Under the pieces are notes generated by a model. That model was not told the origin of the DNA. It searched no databases and saw nothing but the letters and a program-made list of their open reading frames with translations. Made by a program: the position numbers and the translations under genes. Below, in pieces: positions 6,163 to 13,038 of a DNA stretch of 13,134 bases (its first letter is position 1; each line of letters opens with the position of its first letter). The DNA comes from Ga0077554 sp046590885 (GTDB taxonomy: Bacteria; Pseudomonadota; Gammaproteobacteria; Ga0077554; Ga007554): the NCBI GenBank assembly GCA_046590885.1, contig JBKJTS010000137.1, positions 1 to 13,134 on the forward strand. The letters run 5' to 3'.

Positions 6163-7308
6163 ATGGAAGTTTTTACAAATAACCGACAGATGCCCATACT
6201 CGAAACGAGAAGGGGATGGCGCGGGTTGATGCTGGTGATGAGCGCCTTATTTTATTTCTTCTCATTCTCCACCGCGCAGGGCGGTACTCTTTTCAACTTG
6301 GGCGGCGTGATCGGCGCGGGACATAGCGAAGGTGTCGCCGTCGCGGACCTTGACGGCGACGGCGATACGGATGCCTTCATCGGCAAATTCAATGGCCCCA
6401 ACGAGGTGTGGCTCAACCGCGGCGACGGCACTTTCGAAAATTCGGGCCAGCATTTGGGCGACACCTTCACTCGCGGCGTCGCGCTCGGCGATTTCGACCG
6501 CGACGGCGACCTCGATGCCTTCGTCGCCAATTACGGTCAGCCTAGCGGGGTTTGGTTCAACGACGGTAAGGGCCGCTTCAGCGACGGCGAACAGCGGCTT
6601 GGCACAGATGCGATTAGCTGGGACGTGGCGGTCGGCGACGTGGACGGCGACGGCGATCTCGACGGGCTGGTCGCCAATCACGGCGGCGGCAATCATCTCT
6701 GGCTGAATGACGGCCGCGGCCGTTTCGCCCGCACCCCGGTCGCGCTGGGCGACAGCACCACCTGGGACATAGTCCTTGCCGACCTCGACGGCGACGGTGA
6801 TTTGGACATCTACGAAGGCAATCACGGCCAGCCTAATCTGGTTTGGTTCAACGACGGTAAAGGCAACTTCCGCGACAGTGGCCAGCGGCTCGGTGATTCC
6901 CATACCTGGGGCGTCGCGCTGGCGGACTTGGACGGTGATGGCGACCTCGACGCCTTTGACGCGAATTGGTCGAACGAACCGAATCAGGTGTGGTTCAACG
7001 ACGGTAAAGGCAAATTCCGCGACAGTGGTCAGCGGCTCGGCAATGAAGACAGCGAGGCGGCTGCCGCCGCGGATTTCGACGGCGACGGCGATATCGACGT
7101 CTTCGTTGCCAATGGCGCGGGCGGCCTACTGTGGCTCAACGATGGACACGGCCGTTTCCGGAACGCTGGTTTGAATTTCGGCAAGCGCGACGGGAAAGAT
7201 GTCGCCGCCGCTGACCTGGACGCGGACGGCGATGTAGACATCTTAGTGGTGAATGACGGACCGAACGAGTTGTGGATCAATCAGCGACGCTCACCCGCGC
7301 GGCGCTAA
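6163..7308 (+). CDS. Exported FG-GAP/VCBS-repeat protein, predicted seven-bladed beta-propeller
   Basis: 381 residues from the ATG at 6163, which has GGGGTG at good spacing; the frame stays open upstream to a TTG at 6130. After a basic segment (ETRRGWRG) comes a hydrophobic stretch (LMLVMSALFYFFSF) ending STAQG, a likely signal peptide. The rest is seven repeats of about 48 residues. Each has an Asp-rich calcium-binding loop: DLDGDGDTD (from residue 62), DFDRDGDLD, DVDGDGDLD, DLDGDGDLD twice, DFDGDGDID and DLDADGDVD (from 351). Each loop is followed by a WxNDGxGxF strand. Seven FG-GAP/VCBS repeats match a full integrin-alpha-like propeller. There is no enzyme domain or surface anchor; an extracytoplasmic binding or adhesion role is inference. 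The DNA is markedly more GC-rich than its left neighbours, compatible with transfer. Confidence 0.88.
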   Translation: MEVFTNNRQMPILETRRGWRGLMLVMSALFYFFSFSTAQGGTLFNLGGVIGAGHSEGVAVADLDGDGDTDAFIGKFNGPNEVWLNRGDGTFENSGQHLGDTFTRGVALGDFDRDGDLDAFVANYGQPSGVWFNDGKGRFSDGEQRLGTDAISWDVAVGDVDGDGDLDGLVANHGGGNHLWLNDGRGRFARTPVALGDSTTWDIVLADLDGDGDLDIYEGNHGQPNLVWFNDGKGNFRDSGQRLGDSHTWGVALADLDGDGDLDAFDANWSNEPNQVWFNDGKGKFRDSGQRLGNEDSEAAAAADFDGDGDIDVFVANGAGGLLWLNDGHGRFRNAGLNFGKRDGKDVAAADLDADGDVDILVVNDGPNELWINQRRSPARR

Positions 7309-7401
7309 GAGCGCGAATTGAACGAGCACTCGCCCACAGTTGCATCGCGTTCGCCGCCTGGCCCGACGGCGATTTTTGCATTACAAGAGGCTCGAACCAC
7401 G

Positions 7402-7792
7402 ATGGCGAAGGTGTTGGTAATTTGCGGTCAACCGTGCAAGGACAGTTAATGCGGTGCGCTGGCCGAGGCCTATGCATTGGCCGCGCCAGCACCCAGGTGG
7501 CCACGCATCTGGTCTTTGTTTATCCCATTGGTGAGGGACGATACCAGCCTTGCTTAAGGGTTTTCTAGATCGGGTTTTGGCGCCCGGTTTCGCCTTTCAC
7601 GAAGATGCACAACAGCTCGGGCGTTATGTCTTTCATCTCGACGGTCGCAGCGCGGAGTTGCTGGTGAGCATGGATACGCCGCCGTGAGTGTTTCACCGTC
7701 TGTTTCATGCCCCCGGTGACAACGCGATGCGGCACGCGACCCTCGGTTTCTGCGGGATACGCACTTTGCGCGCCCGCCATTTCGACCGGTAA
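7402..7792 (+). pseudogene. Decayed flavodoxin-fold NAD(P)H-dependent oxidoreductase
   Basis: The + strand holds pieces of a quinone-reductase-like flavoprotein (MdaB/KefF/YwrO type). MAKVLVICGQPCKDS (7402-7446) stops at TAA 7447, and the same frame continues CGALAEAYAL. After a frame change and apparent loss of a central segment come VATHLVFVYPI and, in the third frame from 7529, IPALLKGFLDRVLAPGFAF, then GRSAELLVSMDTPP, a TGA at 7685, and RLFHAPGDNAMRHATLGFCG up to TAA 7790. Family members read YPIWWG and MDTPPW where TGA stands here (7532-7534 and 7685-7687), so both look like TGG to TGA mutations. Three stops, shifted frames and a deletion make it clearly dead. It faces the dehydrogenase remnant on its right. 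Confidence 0.8.
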
Positions 7793-7814
7793 AACCGGCC
7801 GCGCCCGTGCAACG

Positions 7815-8103
7815 GGGGCGTTGAAAGTGGCACGAGCCGATAAATAATACCTGCTTTCGAGCCGATAGAAAGCGCGACCTACGATGAAAACGTCCACCTA
7901 CGCGATATGTTTAGTGCACTCAGAAATTCGAGCCGGTAGCCTTGTGGTATTCGGGCCTGCACCTGTTGGCCATCGATAGTTAACGATTGGGTTTGCTAAC
8001 GCAATGGGGTAATTTCCGTCGCGCTTGTGTTGATGAAAAACATCGCCAATAAGGCACAGGAAACGGCGCAACGCGCAGAAAAACGATTCCAGAATAAATC
8101 CAT
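7815..8103 (-). pseudogene. N-terminal remnant of a PQQ-type sugar (sorbosone) dehydrogenase-like protein
   Basis: On the - strand from an ATG at 8103, preceded by GAGG at good spacing, one frame gives MDLFWNRFSARCAVSCALLA and MFFINTSAT, a signal-peptide-like start. It then hits TAG (7996-7998), continues QSLTIDGQQVQARIPQGYRL and EFLSALNISRRWTFSS to a second TAG (7879-7881), and goes on to IGSKAGIIYRLVPLSTPP. The pattern of PxGYRLE, then TF, then IGSxAGxIYRL is that of periplasmic PQQ-dependent glucose/sorbosone dehydrogenase-like propellers near their N-terminus. Similarity ends at about 7815, where the sequence runs into the tail of the convergent oxidoreductase remnant, so the rest (several hundred codons) has been deleted. 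Confidence 0.68.
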
Positions 8104-8192
8104 GTGATCCTCATGAATAATTTTTTGGACTTTCGGTTACTTGCATATCGGCTCTTATTATTTGTTATCGAAGGACCGTAGCGGATTTAATC

Positions 8193-9410
8193 TCACTTTG
8201 CCGAATGCCCGGTCAACTTCACCTCCACCCGATCTTCATCTTTAATTGTGGCGTAGTAATCACGCAAAATCACTAATACTTCGGCGCGACTGAATTCGGC
8301 GGGGACGTCGCCGTTTTCGGATAAGGCTTTACGCAGTTTGGTGCCGGACAGCAGCAAGCGGTCGCCAGGTTGATGCGGGCAGGTGCGGGCGGAGGCCATG
8401 CCGCCACATTGGTAGCACCAGAACGTCCAGTCGATTTTAAGCGGTTTGGTTTCCAAGGCATTGACGGGGATGTCATTAAAGATATGCTGTGCGTCAAACG
8501 GCCCGTAGTATTCACCCACGCCAGCATGGTCGCGTCCGACGATTAGATGTGAGCAGCCGTAATTCTGGCGGAACAGCGCATGCAGTAACGCTTCGCGGGG
8601 TCCAGCATAGCGCATGTCCAGCGGATAACCGGCTTGAATGACGGTGTCTTTTACAAAATATTTGTCGATAAGGGTTTTAATGGCATTGCTGCGCACATCG
8701 GCAGGAATGTCGCCGGGTTTGAGCTTGCCGAGCAGCGAGTGAATCAGCACGCCGTCGCAGATTTCCACGGCGACTTTAACCAGGTATTCGTGCGAACGGT
8801 GCATGGGGTTGCGAGTCTGGAATGCCGCCACCGTGTTCCAGCCCTTGGCTTCAAACAGTGCGCGGGTTTCGGCAGGGGTGAGATAGGTGTCGGGGAAGCG
8901 CGTGGGGAAGTCGCTTTCAGAAAGCACCTTGACCGGGCCGGCCATGTTGATGTCACCTTGCGCCATCACCATTTGTACACCGGGGTGTTCCATGTCGGTG
9001 GTTTTAAACACTGTCATGCATTCATGCTGTTTGTCGATGCGGTATTTTTCGGTAACGTGCAGGGTGGCCATAATTTCGCCATCTTCGTCATTGACAAGCG
9101 CAATATCAGCGCCAATCTTGATGCCGTTGGCGACGTCAGGCGTGGTGGACAGGGTGATGGGGATCGGCCAGAACAGCCCATCCGCCATGCGGTAGTTGTC
9201 GCACACGCCTTGCCAGTCGGCGTGTGTCATAAAGCCGTTCAGTGGCGTGAAGCCGCCGATGCCCATCATAATCAGGTCGCCAACTTCGCGGGAGGTGATG
9301 CGGATCTGGGGTAACAGACGCGCCCGGGCCAACTCGGCGGCGCGCGCATCGCCTTGTAATAACAGGGGCTTAAGCGGACCACCGCCGTGAGGTTTGACGA
9401 GTTTTGACAT
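8193..9410 (-). CDS. sat: Sulfate adenylyltransferase (ATP sulfurylase), dissimilatory type
   Basis: 405 residues, the size of the homo-oligomeric Sat of sulfur oxidisers and sulfate reducers, unlike the CysDN heterodimer. Sat interconverts ATP plus sulfate with APS plus pyrophosphate; in sulfur-oxidising proteobacteria it runs from APS to ATP in the cytoplasm. Visible motifs are FQTRNPMHRSHEYL with the nucleotide-binding QTRN (198-201) and the HxxH pair His204/His207, and GRDHAGVG (292-299). A metal-binding cluster CYQCG...CPHQ includes Cys332, Cys335, Cys344 and His346. All key residues are present. AAGGAG lies upstream of the ATG at 9410 with somewhat long spacing. No aprAB, cysC or sulfate transporter is adjacent, so it stands alone as a single-gene unit beside the decayed region. 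Confidence 0.95.
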   Translation of the reverse strand: MSKLVKPHGGGPLKPLLLQGDARAAELARARLLPQIRITSREVGDLIMMGIGGFTPLNGFMTHADWQGVCDNYRMADGLFWPIPITLSTTPDVANGIKIGADIALVNDEDGEIMATLHVTEKYRIDKQHECMTVFKTTDMEHPGVQMVMAQGDINMAGPVKVLSESDFPTRFPDTYLTPAETRALFEAKGWNTVAAFQTRNPMHRSHEYLVKVAVEICDGVLIHSLLGKLKPGDIPADVRSNAIKTLIDKYFVKDTVIQAGYPLDMRYAGPREALLHALFRQNYGCSHLIVGRDHAGVGEYYGPFDAQHIFNDIPVNALETKPLKIDWTFWCYQCGGMASARTCPHQPGDRLLLSGTKLRKALSENGDVPAEFSRAEVLVILRDYYATIKDEDRVEVKLTGHSAK

Positions 9411-9604
9411 GGTGAGACGTGCTCCTTATGATTCAATTTATTCGGGTTTGAGACCAGCTGTTCATTTACTTCTGGTGTTGCGGAAATTTTTATTAAGGCC
9501 CCTATTTTACCGGATTTTTTACTGGATTGCGTTGCTAACGGAAGAGTGCGATGATTCTAAATCGAGGTATATATGTTTGTTTGTGTGTACAGGGGGCGGA
9601 TTTA

Positions 9605-10120
9605 ATGAAAATATCGTGGATACAGCGCATTTCAGGCGCTCTATTGACCGGCGCTTTAATGGTAACAATGGCGGGGTGTGCGGCCACCAAAATGGCGTCT
9701 GACCACCCTTTAATTGAAAAAAACAGCCAGGCGGGCCATGCCAATGTTTACTTTATTCGCCCACTCACCGAGCGCGTAATGGGTTTTCCTGATAATCCAC
9801 TCACTATTGAGTTTGACAACACTAAATTACTGGCGCTGGCCAAAGGGGAGTATAGCCTTGTATATATGAAGCCTCGTGAGATCACCACCATGACTCTCAA
9901 GTCACTGACCACTGTCGGGCCAGACTGGCGTGTGAAAGAAATGGTTAAAAGTCAAAAGTGGTCATTTACAGCGGGCACGACGTATTACATTGTGCTGAAG
10001 CCGGTAGACGGTGAATTCAGGGGCGTATATTTTGCAGCGGAAGCTGTTGACTTGTTTACCGCCAAAGAGTCGGTGCGGCAGTTGAGGGCGGTGGACGGGG
10101 CGAAACGCGCCCCGATTTAA
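9605..10120 (+). CDS. Small predicted lipoprotein (DUF2846-like)
   Basis: 171 residues from the ATG at 9605, preceded by GGGGGCGG. The frame is also open from an ATG at 9551, but starting at 9605 gives a normal lipoprotein signal: MKISWIQR, then a hydrophobic core, then MAGC with the lipidated Cys at 25. The mature part has HANVYFIRP near its start and later GTTYYIVLKPVDGEFRGVYF, a beta-rich layout resembling DUF2846-type lipoproteins (weak assignment by pattern). Ala follows the Cys with no Asp, so outer-membrane sorting is expected. Function is unknown. It is transcribed away from sat and separated from the next gene by hairpin repeats, so it is probably its own unit. Confidence 0.82.
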   Translation: MKISWIQRISGALLTGALMVTMAGCAATKMASDHPLIEKNSQAGHANVYFIRPLTERVMGFPDNPLTIEFDNTKLLALAKGEYSLVYMKPREITTMTLKSLTTVGPDWRVKEMVKSQKWSFTAGTTYYIVLKPVDGEFRGVYFAAEAVDLFTAKESVRQLRAVDGAKRAPI

Positions 10121-10172
10121 ACCCGAAAAATACGTTCCAAACCAAGATTCCTCAATGCATTTTGGATGACAG

Positions 10173-10233
10173 TTCCCGTCATTTTGAACAACGGGAATTG
10201 CAACAAGGATTTCTCGCTACGCCCGAAATGACA
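10173..10233. repeat. Hairpin repeats, including a second copy of the 3369-3395 family
   Basis: TTCCCGT (10173-10179) pairs with ACGGGAA (10191-10197) around 11 bases. Right after it, ATTTC (10209-10213) pairs with GAAAT (10225-10229), also around 11 bases. Read on the - strand the second unit is TGTCATTTCGGGCGTAGCG followed by AGAAAT. This aligns with the copy at 3369-3393, with the stem changed from ATCCC/GGGAT to ATTTC/GAAAT, so pairing is kept. Confidence 0.55.
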
Positions 10234-10285
10234 GATTAATTCGTGCGCCGTGCACACCCATACCTTGTTTAGTGTTGCTGCGCTT

Positions 10286-10314
10286 GGCGGGTTACGCAAA
10301 AACGCTAACCCGCC
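10286..10314. repeat. GC-rich hairpin between lipoprotein and metallopeptidase genes
   Basis: GGCGGGTTA (10286-10294) and TAACCCGCC (10306-10314) form a perfect 9-bp stem with an 11-base A-rich loop, 28 bases before the next start codon. The GGCGGGTTA...TAACCCGCC form resembles a dispersed palindrome of proteobacterial intergenic regions. It could also end the upstream transcript, but no T-run follows on either side. Confidence 0.55.
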
Positions 10315-10342
10315 CTCATTGATTATTTAACGGATCAAGACG

Positions 10343-11032
10343 TTGCATATTGTTATTCTAGTGGTGCTTGGCGTACTGCTGGTGTTTGGCCCGCAGTACT
10401 GGGCGCGCCATGTGCTGAAGCGCTACAGTGTCGAGCAGGATCATTTTCCGGGTACGGGCGGTGAATTGGCCCGGCATCTGCTGGATAAGCAGGGTTTGCA
10501 TAATGTTCATGTCGAGGCGGCTGAGAGCGGTGGCGACCACTATGACCCGCTGGCGAAACGGGTGCGCCTCAGCCCGGCCAATCTGAAAGGTAAATCACTC
10601 ACCGCCATTACGGTGGCGGCGCACGAGGTAGGGCACGCCATTCAAGACCAGACTGGTTATGCCCCGCTCAAAACTCGTACTAATTTGGTACAAATCGTGC
10701 AGCGCACTGAAAAAATCGCTTCCATGGTAATGCTAGTAATGCCGGTGGTAATGCTTGTCACTCGTTCCCCGGCGGCTGGGCTTGTGCTGTTTGTGGCCGG
10801 GCTGGGCGGTTTTGCGCTATCTACGTTGGTGCATCTGGTTACCCTGCCGGTGGAGTGGGATGCCAGCTTCGGCCGGGCCCTGCCCCTGTTGCGCGATGGA
10901 CAATATATTTCAGAGCAGGAACAACACGCCGCACGGCGTATCCTCAAGGCCTGTGCACTTACCTACGTGGCCGGGTCGTTGGCCAGCCTGTTTAACCTGT
11001 GGCGCTGGCTGGCGATATTGCGGCGGCGTTAA
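10343..11032 (+). CDS. Membrane zinc metallopeptidase, YugP family
   Basis: 229 residues, near the family's usual length. YugP-like proteins (putative neutral zinc metallopeptidase, Zn_peptidase_2) are integral membrane proteins whose substrates are mostly unknown. The sequence shows an N-terminal membrane helix (HIVILVVLGVLLVFGPQ), the zinc motif HEVGH at 94-98 with catalytic Glu95, and a possible third ligand Glu171 in LPVEWDAS. Two hydrophobic segments follow the active site (MVMLVMPVVMLVT and GLVLFVAGLGGFALSTLVHL), and there is a C-terminal helix before LRRR. The start is TTG at 10343: no in-frame ATG lies near the N-terminus, and the resulting MHIVIL start fits the family. The non-standard start and thin GGA Shine-Dalgarno suggest low expression. 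No partner gene is adjacent. Confidence 0.87.
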   Translation: MHIVILVVLGVLLVFGPQYWARHVLKRYSVEQDHFPGTGGELARHLLDKQGLHNVHVEAAESGGDHYDPLAKRVRLSPANLKGKSLTAITVAAHEVGHAIQDQTGYAPLKTRTNLVQIVQRTEKIASMVMLVMPVVMLVTRSPAAGLVLFVAGLGGFALSTLVHLVTLPVEWDASFGRALPLLRDGQYISEQEQHAARRILKACALTYVAGSLASLFNLWRWLAILRRR

Positions 11033-11067
11033 GTGGGTATGAACAGCACGTTTACTTTTGCAACGCC

Positions 11068-11105
11068 TTGAAAAGATATGCATGATGTTATAATATCATA
11101 TGCAT
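11068..11105 (+). promoter_or_regulatory. vapBC promoter with paired ATGCAT operator-like sites
   Basis: TTGAAA (11068-11073) lies 17 bases from TAATAT (11091-11096), or 15 bases from a perfect TATAAT (11089-11094). TATGCAT occurs at 11077-11083 and 11099-11105, 22 bases apart (about two helical turns), bracketing the -10 box. VapBC complexes generally repress their own promoter, so these are good operator candidates. The vapB start lies 17 bases downstream, with GGGAG between. Confidence 0.6.
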
Positions 11106-11121
11106 AGTCTGGGAGACGTCG

Positions 11122-11316
11122 ATGAGAACTACGCTTGATTTACCCGAGAAATTGCTGAATGAGGCAATGAAAGTATCCCATATTGATACAAAAACCGGGG
11201 TGATCATCAAGGCATTGGAAGAATTGATAAGAAAATCAGCTATTGCTGACCTGAAGCAATATAAGGGAAAAATTAATTTAGAAATTGATCTTGATGAGAT
11301 CAGAGATCGTGATTAA
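11122..11316 (+). CDS. vapB: VapB-family antitoxin
   Basis: 64 residues. The opening MRTTLDLPEKLLNEAMKVSH followed by TKTGVIIKALEELIRK is the ribbon-helix-helix DNA-binding domain of the small VapB family. The C-terminal KGKINLEIDLDEIRDRD is the acidic, flexible part that would wrap into the toxin groove. It should neutralise the VapC encoded next and, with it, repress the promoter at 11068-11105. GGGAG sits 7 bases before the ATG. Its TAA overlaps the vapC ATG by one base (TAATG), coupling translation. The DNA here is clearly more AT-rich than the flanking metallopeptidase and alaC genes, consistent with horizontal acquisition of the module. Confidence 0.9.
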   Translation: MRTTLDLPEKLLNEAMKVSHIDTKTGVIIKALEELIRKSAIADLKQYKGKINLEIDLDEIRDRD

Positions 11317-11696
11317 TGGAGGTTTTGGTAGATACGTCGGTATGGATTGATTATTTTCGGGGTGCCGGTAACGCCCATGATCTGGATACCCTGATCGATG
11401 AAAGCCTTATCGTTACCAATGACATAATACTCGCAGAACTCATTCCCTATCTGAAAATAAAGAAGCAAATCAAAGTAATTAACCTGCTTCATGAATTAAA
11501 GTGTATCCCTTTGGACATCCACTGGAATGAAATTATTGAATTTCAGGTAAAGTATTTGAAAGGTGGGTACGGTGGGATGGGCATCCCTGATTTGATTATC
11601 GCCCAGAATGCAAGGCAAACTAATTGTAAGGTTTACTCACTCGACAAACACTTTCGCCTTTTAAATCAGGTGTTGAAGGTGAAGCTGTACGAGTAG
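11316..11696 (+). CDS. vapC: VapC-family PIN-domain RNase toxin
   Basis: 126 residues, a standard length. VapC toxins are magnesium-dependent ribonucleases; those characterised cleave tRNA or rRNA. The four acidic residues of the PIN active site are all present: Asp6 in LVDTSVWIDYF, Glu41 in ILAELIPYL, Asp92 in GIPDLIIAQNA and Asp110 in YSLDKHF. The protein appears complete and likely active under control of VapB. It starts on the last base of the vapB stop, with a weak ribosome site. Unlike the PIN remnant at 3525-3780, this is a classic VapC rather than a DUF3368 type, so the window held two distinct PIN toxins. Confidence 0.93.
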   Translation: MEVLVDTSVWIDYFRGAGNAHDLDTLIDESLIVTNDIILAELIPYLKIKKQIKVINLLHELKCIPLDIHWNEIIEFQVKYLKGGYGGMGIPDLIIAQNARQTNCKVYSLDKHFRLLNQVLKVKLYE

Positions 11697-11739
11697 CTCA
11701 CTGGGTGGTTGCCGCTTTTGTAACATCCTGAATAGTAAT

Positions 11740-11764
11740 ATAATAAAAAATTACACTTTATTAT
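11740..11764. repeat. AT-rich inverted repeat between vapC and alaC
   Basis: ATAATAAA (11740-11747) and TTTATTAT (11757-11764) form a perfect 8-bp stem with a 9-base loop. TATAAT at 11739-11744 overlaps it and could be the -10 box for alaC, with TTGTAA (11718-11723) as a poorly spaced -35. The site may be promoter, operator, or weak terminator for vapBC; I cannot decide from sequence. Confidence 0.35.
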
Positions 11765-11805
11765 GTGCTGCGCCCTGTTTAGAATTTATAGATGGAATCA
11801 TTCGT

Positions 11806-13038
11806 TTGAATACTGACTTCCCCAGAATTAAGCTCCTGCCCCCCTATGTATTTAACATCGTGGGGGAGTTAAAGGCCAAGGCGCGCGCGCGTGGTGAAGA
11901 TATTATTGACTTTGGCATGGGTAATCCCGACCAGCCCACGCCACAGCATATTGTGGACAAGCTTATCGAAGCCGCGCAACGCGGCGATACGCATCGTTAT
12001 TCGGTGTCGCGCGGCATTCCCCGCTTGCGCAAGGCGGTGGCCACCTGGTATCACAATCGGTTCAAGGTTGAGCTGAACCCTGATACCGAGACGATTGTTA
12101 CCATCGGCTCCAAAGAAGGCTTGGCACATCTGGCGTTTGCGACTATGGGGCCGGGGGATGTGGTGCTGGTGCCCAATCCGGCTTATCCTATCCACCCCTA
12201 TGGATTCGTGATGGCGGGCGCCGAGGTGCGACATGTGCCGCTGACTGCGTCCACTGCTGACTTTCTGCTGGCGCTGGAAGATTCTCTGCAAAAGCACTGG
12301 CCGCGTCCCAAAATGCTGGTGCTGAATTTCCCCAGTAACCCCACCACGCATTGCGTGGATTTGGCATTTTTTGAAAAAGTGGTGGCGCTGGCACGTGAAT
12401 ATGGGGTGTGGGTGGTGCATGATCTGGCGTATGCCGACATCGCGTTTGATGGCTATGTCGCGCCGTCGATTCTGCAAGTGCCGGGTGCCAAAGAAGTCGC
12501 TGTGGAATTTTTCACATTGTCCAAGAGCTATAACATGCCGGGCTGGCGTGTAGGATTTATGGCGGGTAATCCGCTTCTGGTGGCCGCGTTGGCGCGCATG
12601 AAATCCTATCTTGATTATGGCATGTTTACGCCGATTCAGGTGGCGGCGATTGCCGCGCTGGAAGGTCCGCAGCAGTGCGTGCAGGAAATTTCTGCGCTGT
12701 ATCAGCGTCGCCGTGATGTATTGTGCAACGGTTTGAACTCGATTGGCTGGTCGAATGTTCCCCCTAAGGCCAGCATGTTTGTGTGGGCGCGGATTCCTGA
12801 GCAATACCGTCACATGGGTTCGCTGGAATTTTCCAAGAAATTGCTCGATGACGCCAAGGTTGCCGTGTCGCCAGGTGTAGGATTTGGTGAGTGTGGCGAT
12901 GATCATGTGCGGTTTGGTCTGATTGAAAATGAACACCGCACCCGTCAGGCGGTGCGTGGCATCCGAGACATGTTCAGAAGAGATCGTAATGAAGCTCTAC
13001 CAGAAGTAGGTGCCTCTAGGCAGGAGAGTAGTCAATGA
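11806..13038 (+). CDS. alaC: Alanine transaminase AlaC (class I/II PLP aminotransferase)
   Basis: 410 residues. It transfers the amino group between glutamate and pyruvate to make alanine, using pyridoxal phosphate. The start MNTDFPRIKLLPPYVF is standard for AlaC; it uses TTG at 11806, as no in-frame ATG is available upstream. Fold-type I landmarks are GSKEGL for cofactor phosphate binding (about 101-106), Asn178 in FPSNPTTH, Asp206 in VHDLAYADIAF, the Schiff-base Lys240 in LSKSYNMPGWRVGF, and Arg369 in HVRFGLIEN, which binds the substrate carboxylate. The last codons overlap the hom start by four bases (ATGA), implying a coupled operon of aspartate- and pyruvate-family amino-acid synthesis. 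The tail after about residue 395 is variable. Confidence 0.93.
   Translation: MNTDFPRIKLLPPYVFNIVGELKAKARARGEDIIDFGMGNPDQPTPQHIVDKLIEAAQRGDTHRYSVSRGIPRLRKAVATWYHNRFKVELNPDTETIVTIGSKEGLAHLAFATMGPGDVVLVPNPAYPIHPYGFVMAGAEVRHVPLTASTADFLLALEDSLQKHWPRPKMLVLNFPSNPTTHCVDLAFFEKVVALAREYGVWVVHDLAYADIAFDGYVAPSILQVPGAKEVAVEFFTLSKSYNMPGWRVGFMAGNPLLVAALARMKSYLDYGMFTPIQVAAIAALEGPQQCVQEISALYQRRRDVLCNGLNSIGWSNVPPKASMFVWARIPEQYRHMGSLEFSKKLLDDAKVAVSPGVGFGECGDDHVRFGLIENEHRTRQAVRGIRDMFRRDRNEALPEVGASRQESSQ

Noticed and set aside
6262..6903. 213-codon open frame on - opposite the FG-GAP gene
   Set aside because: It is an antisense shadow caused by the GC-rich repeated Asp-Gly codons; its valine/alanine-rich translation has no family pattern.
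7565..7897. 110-codon open frame on -
   Set aside because: It mixes antisense oxidoreductase remnant with an out-of-frame part of the dehydrogenase remnant; the true ancestral frame on this strand is the one starting at 8103.
8634..9314. 226-codon open frame on + opposite sat
   Set aside because: Antisense shadow of sat; low-complexity Gly/His/Val-rich product without family features.
11869..12936. 355-codon open frame on - opposite alaC
   Set aside because: Composition is His/Arg/Gln-rich with no recognisable motif, and it lies fully antisense to a well-conserved aminotransferase.
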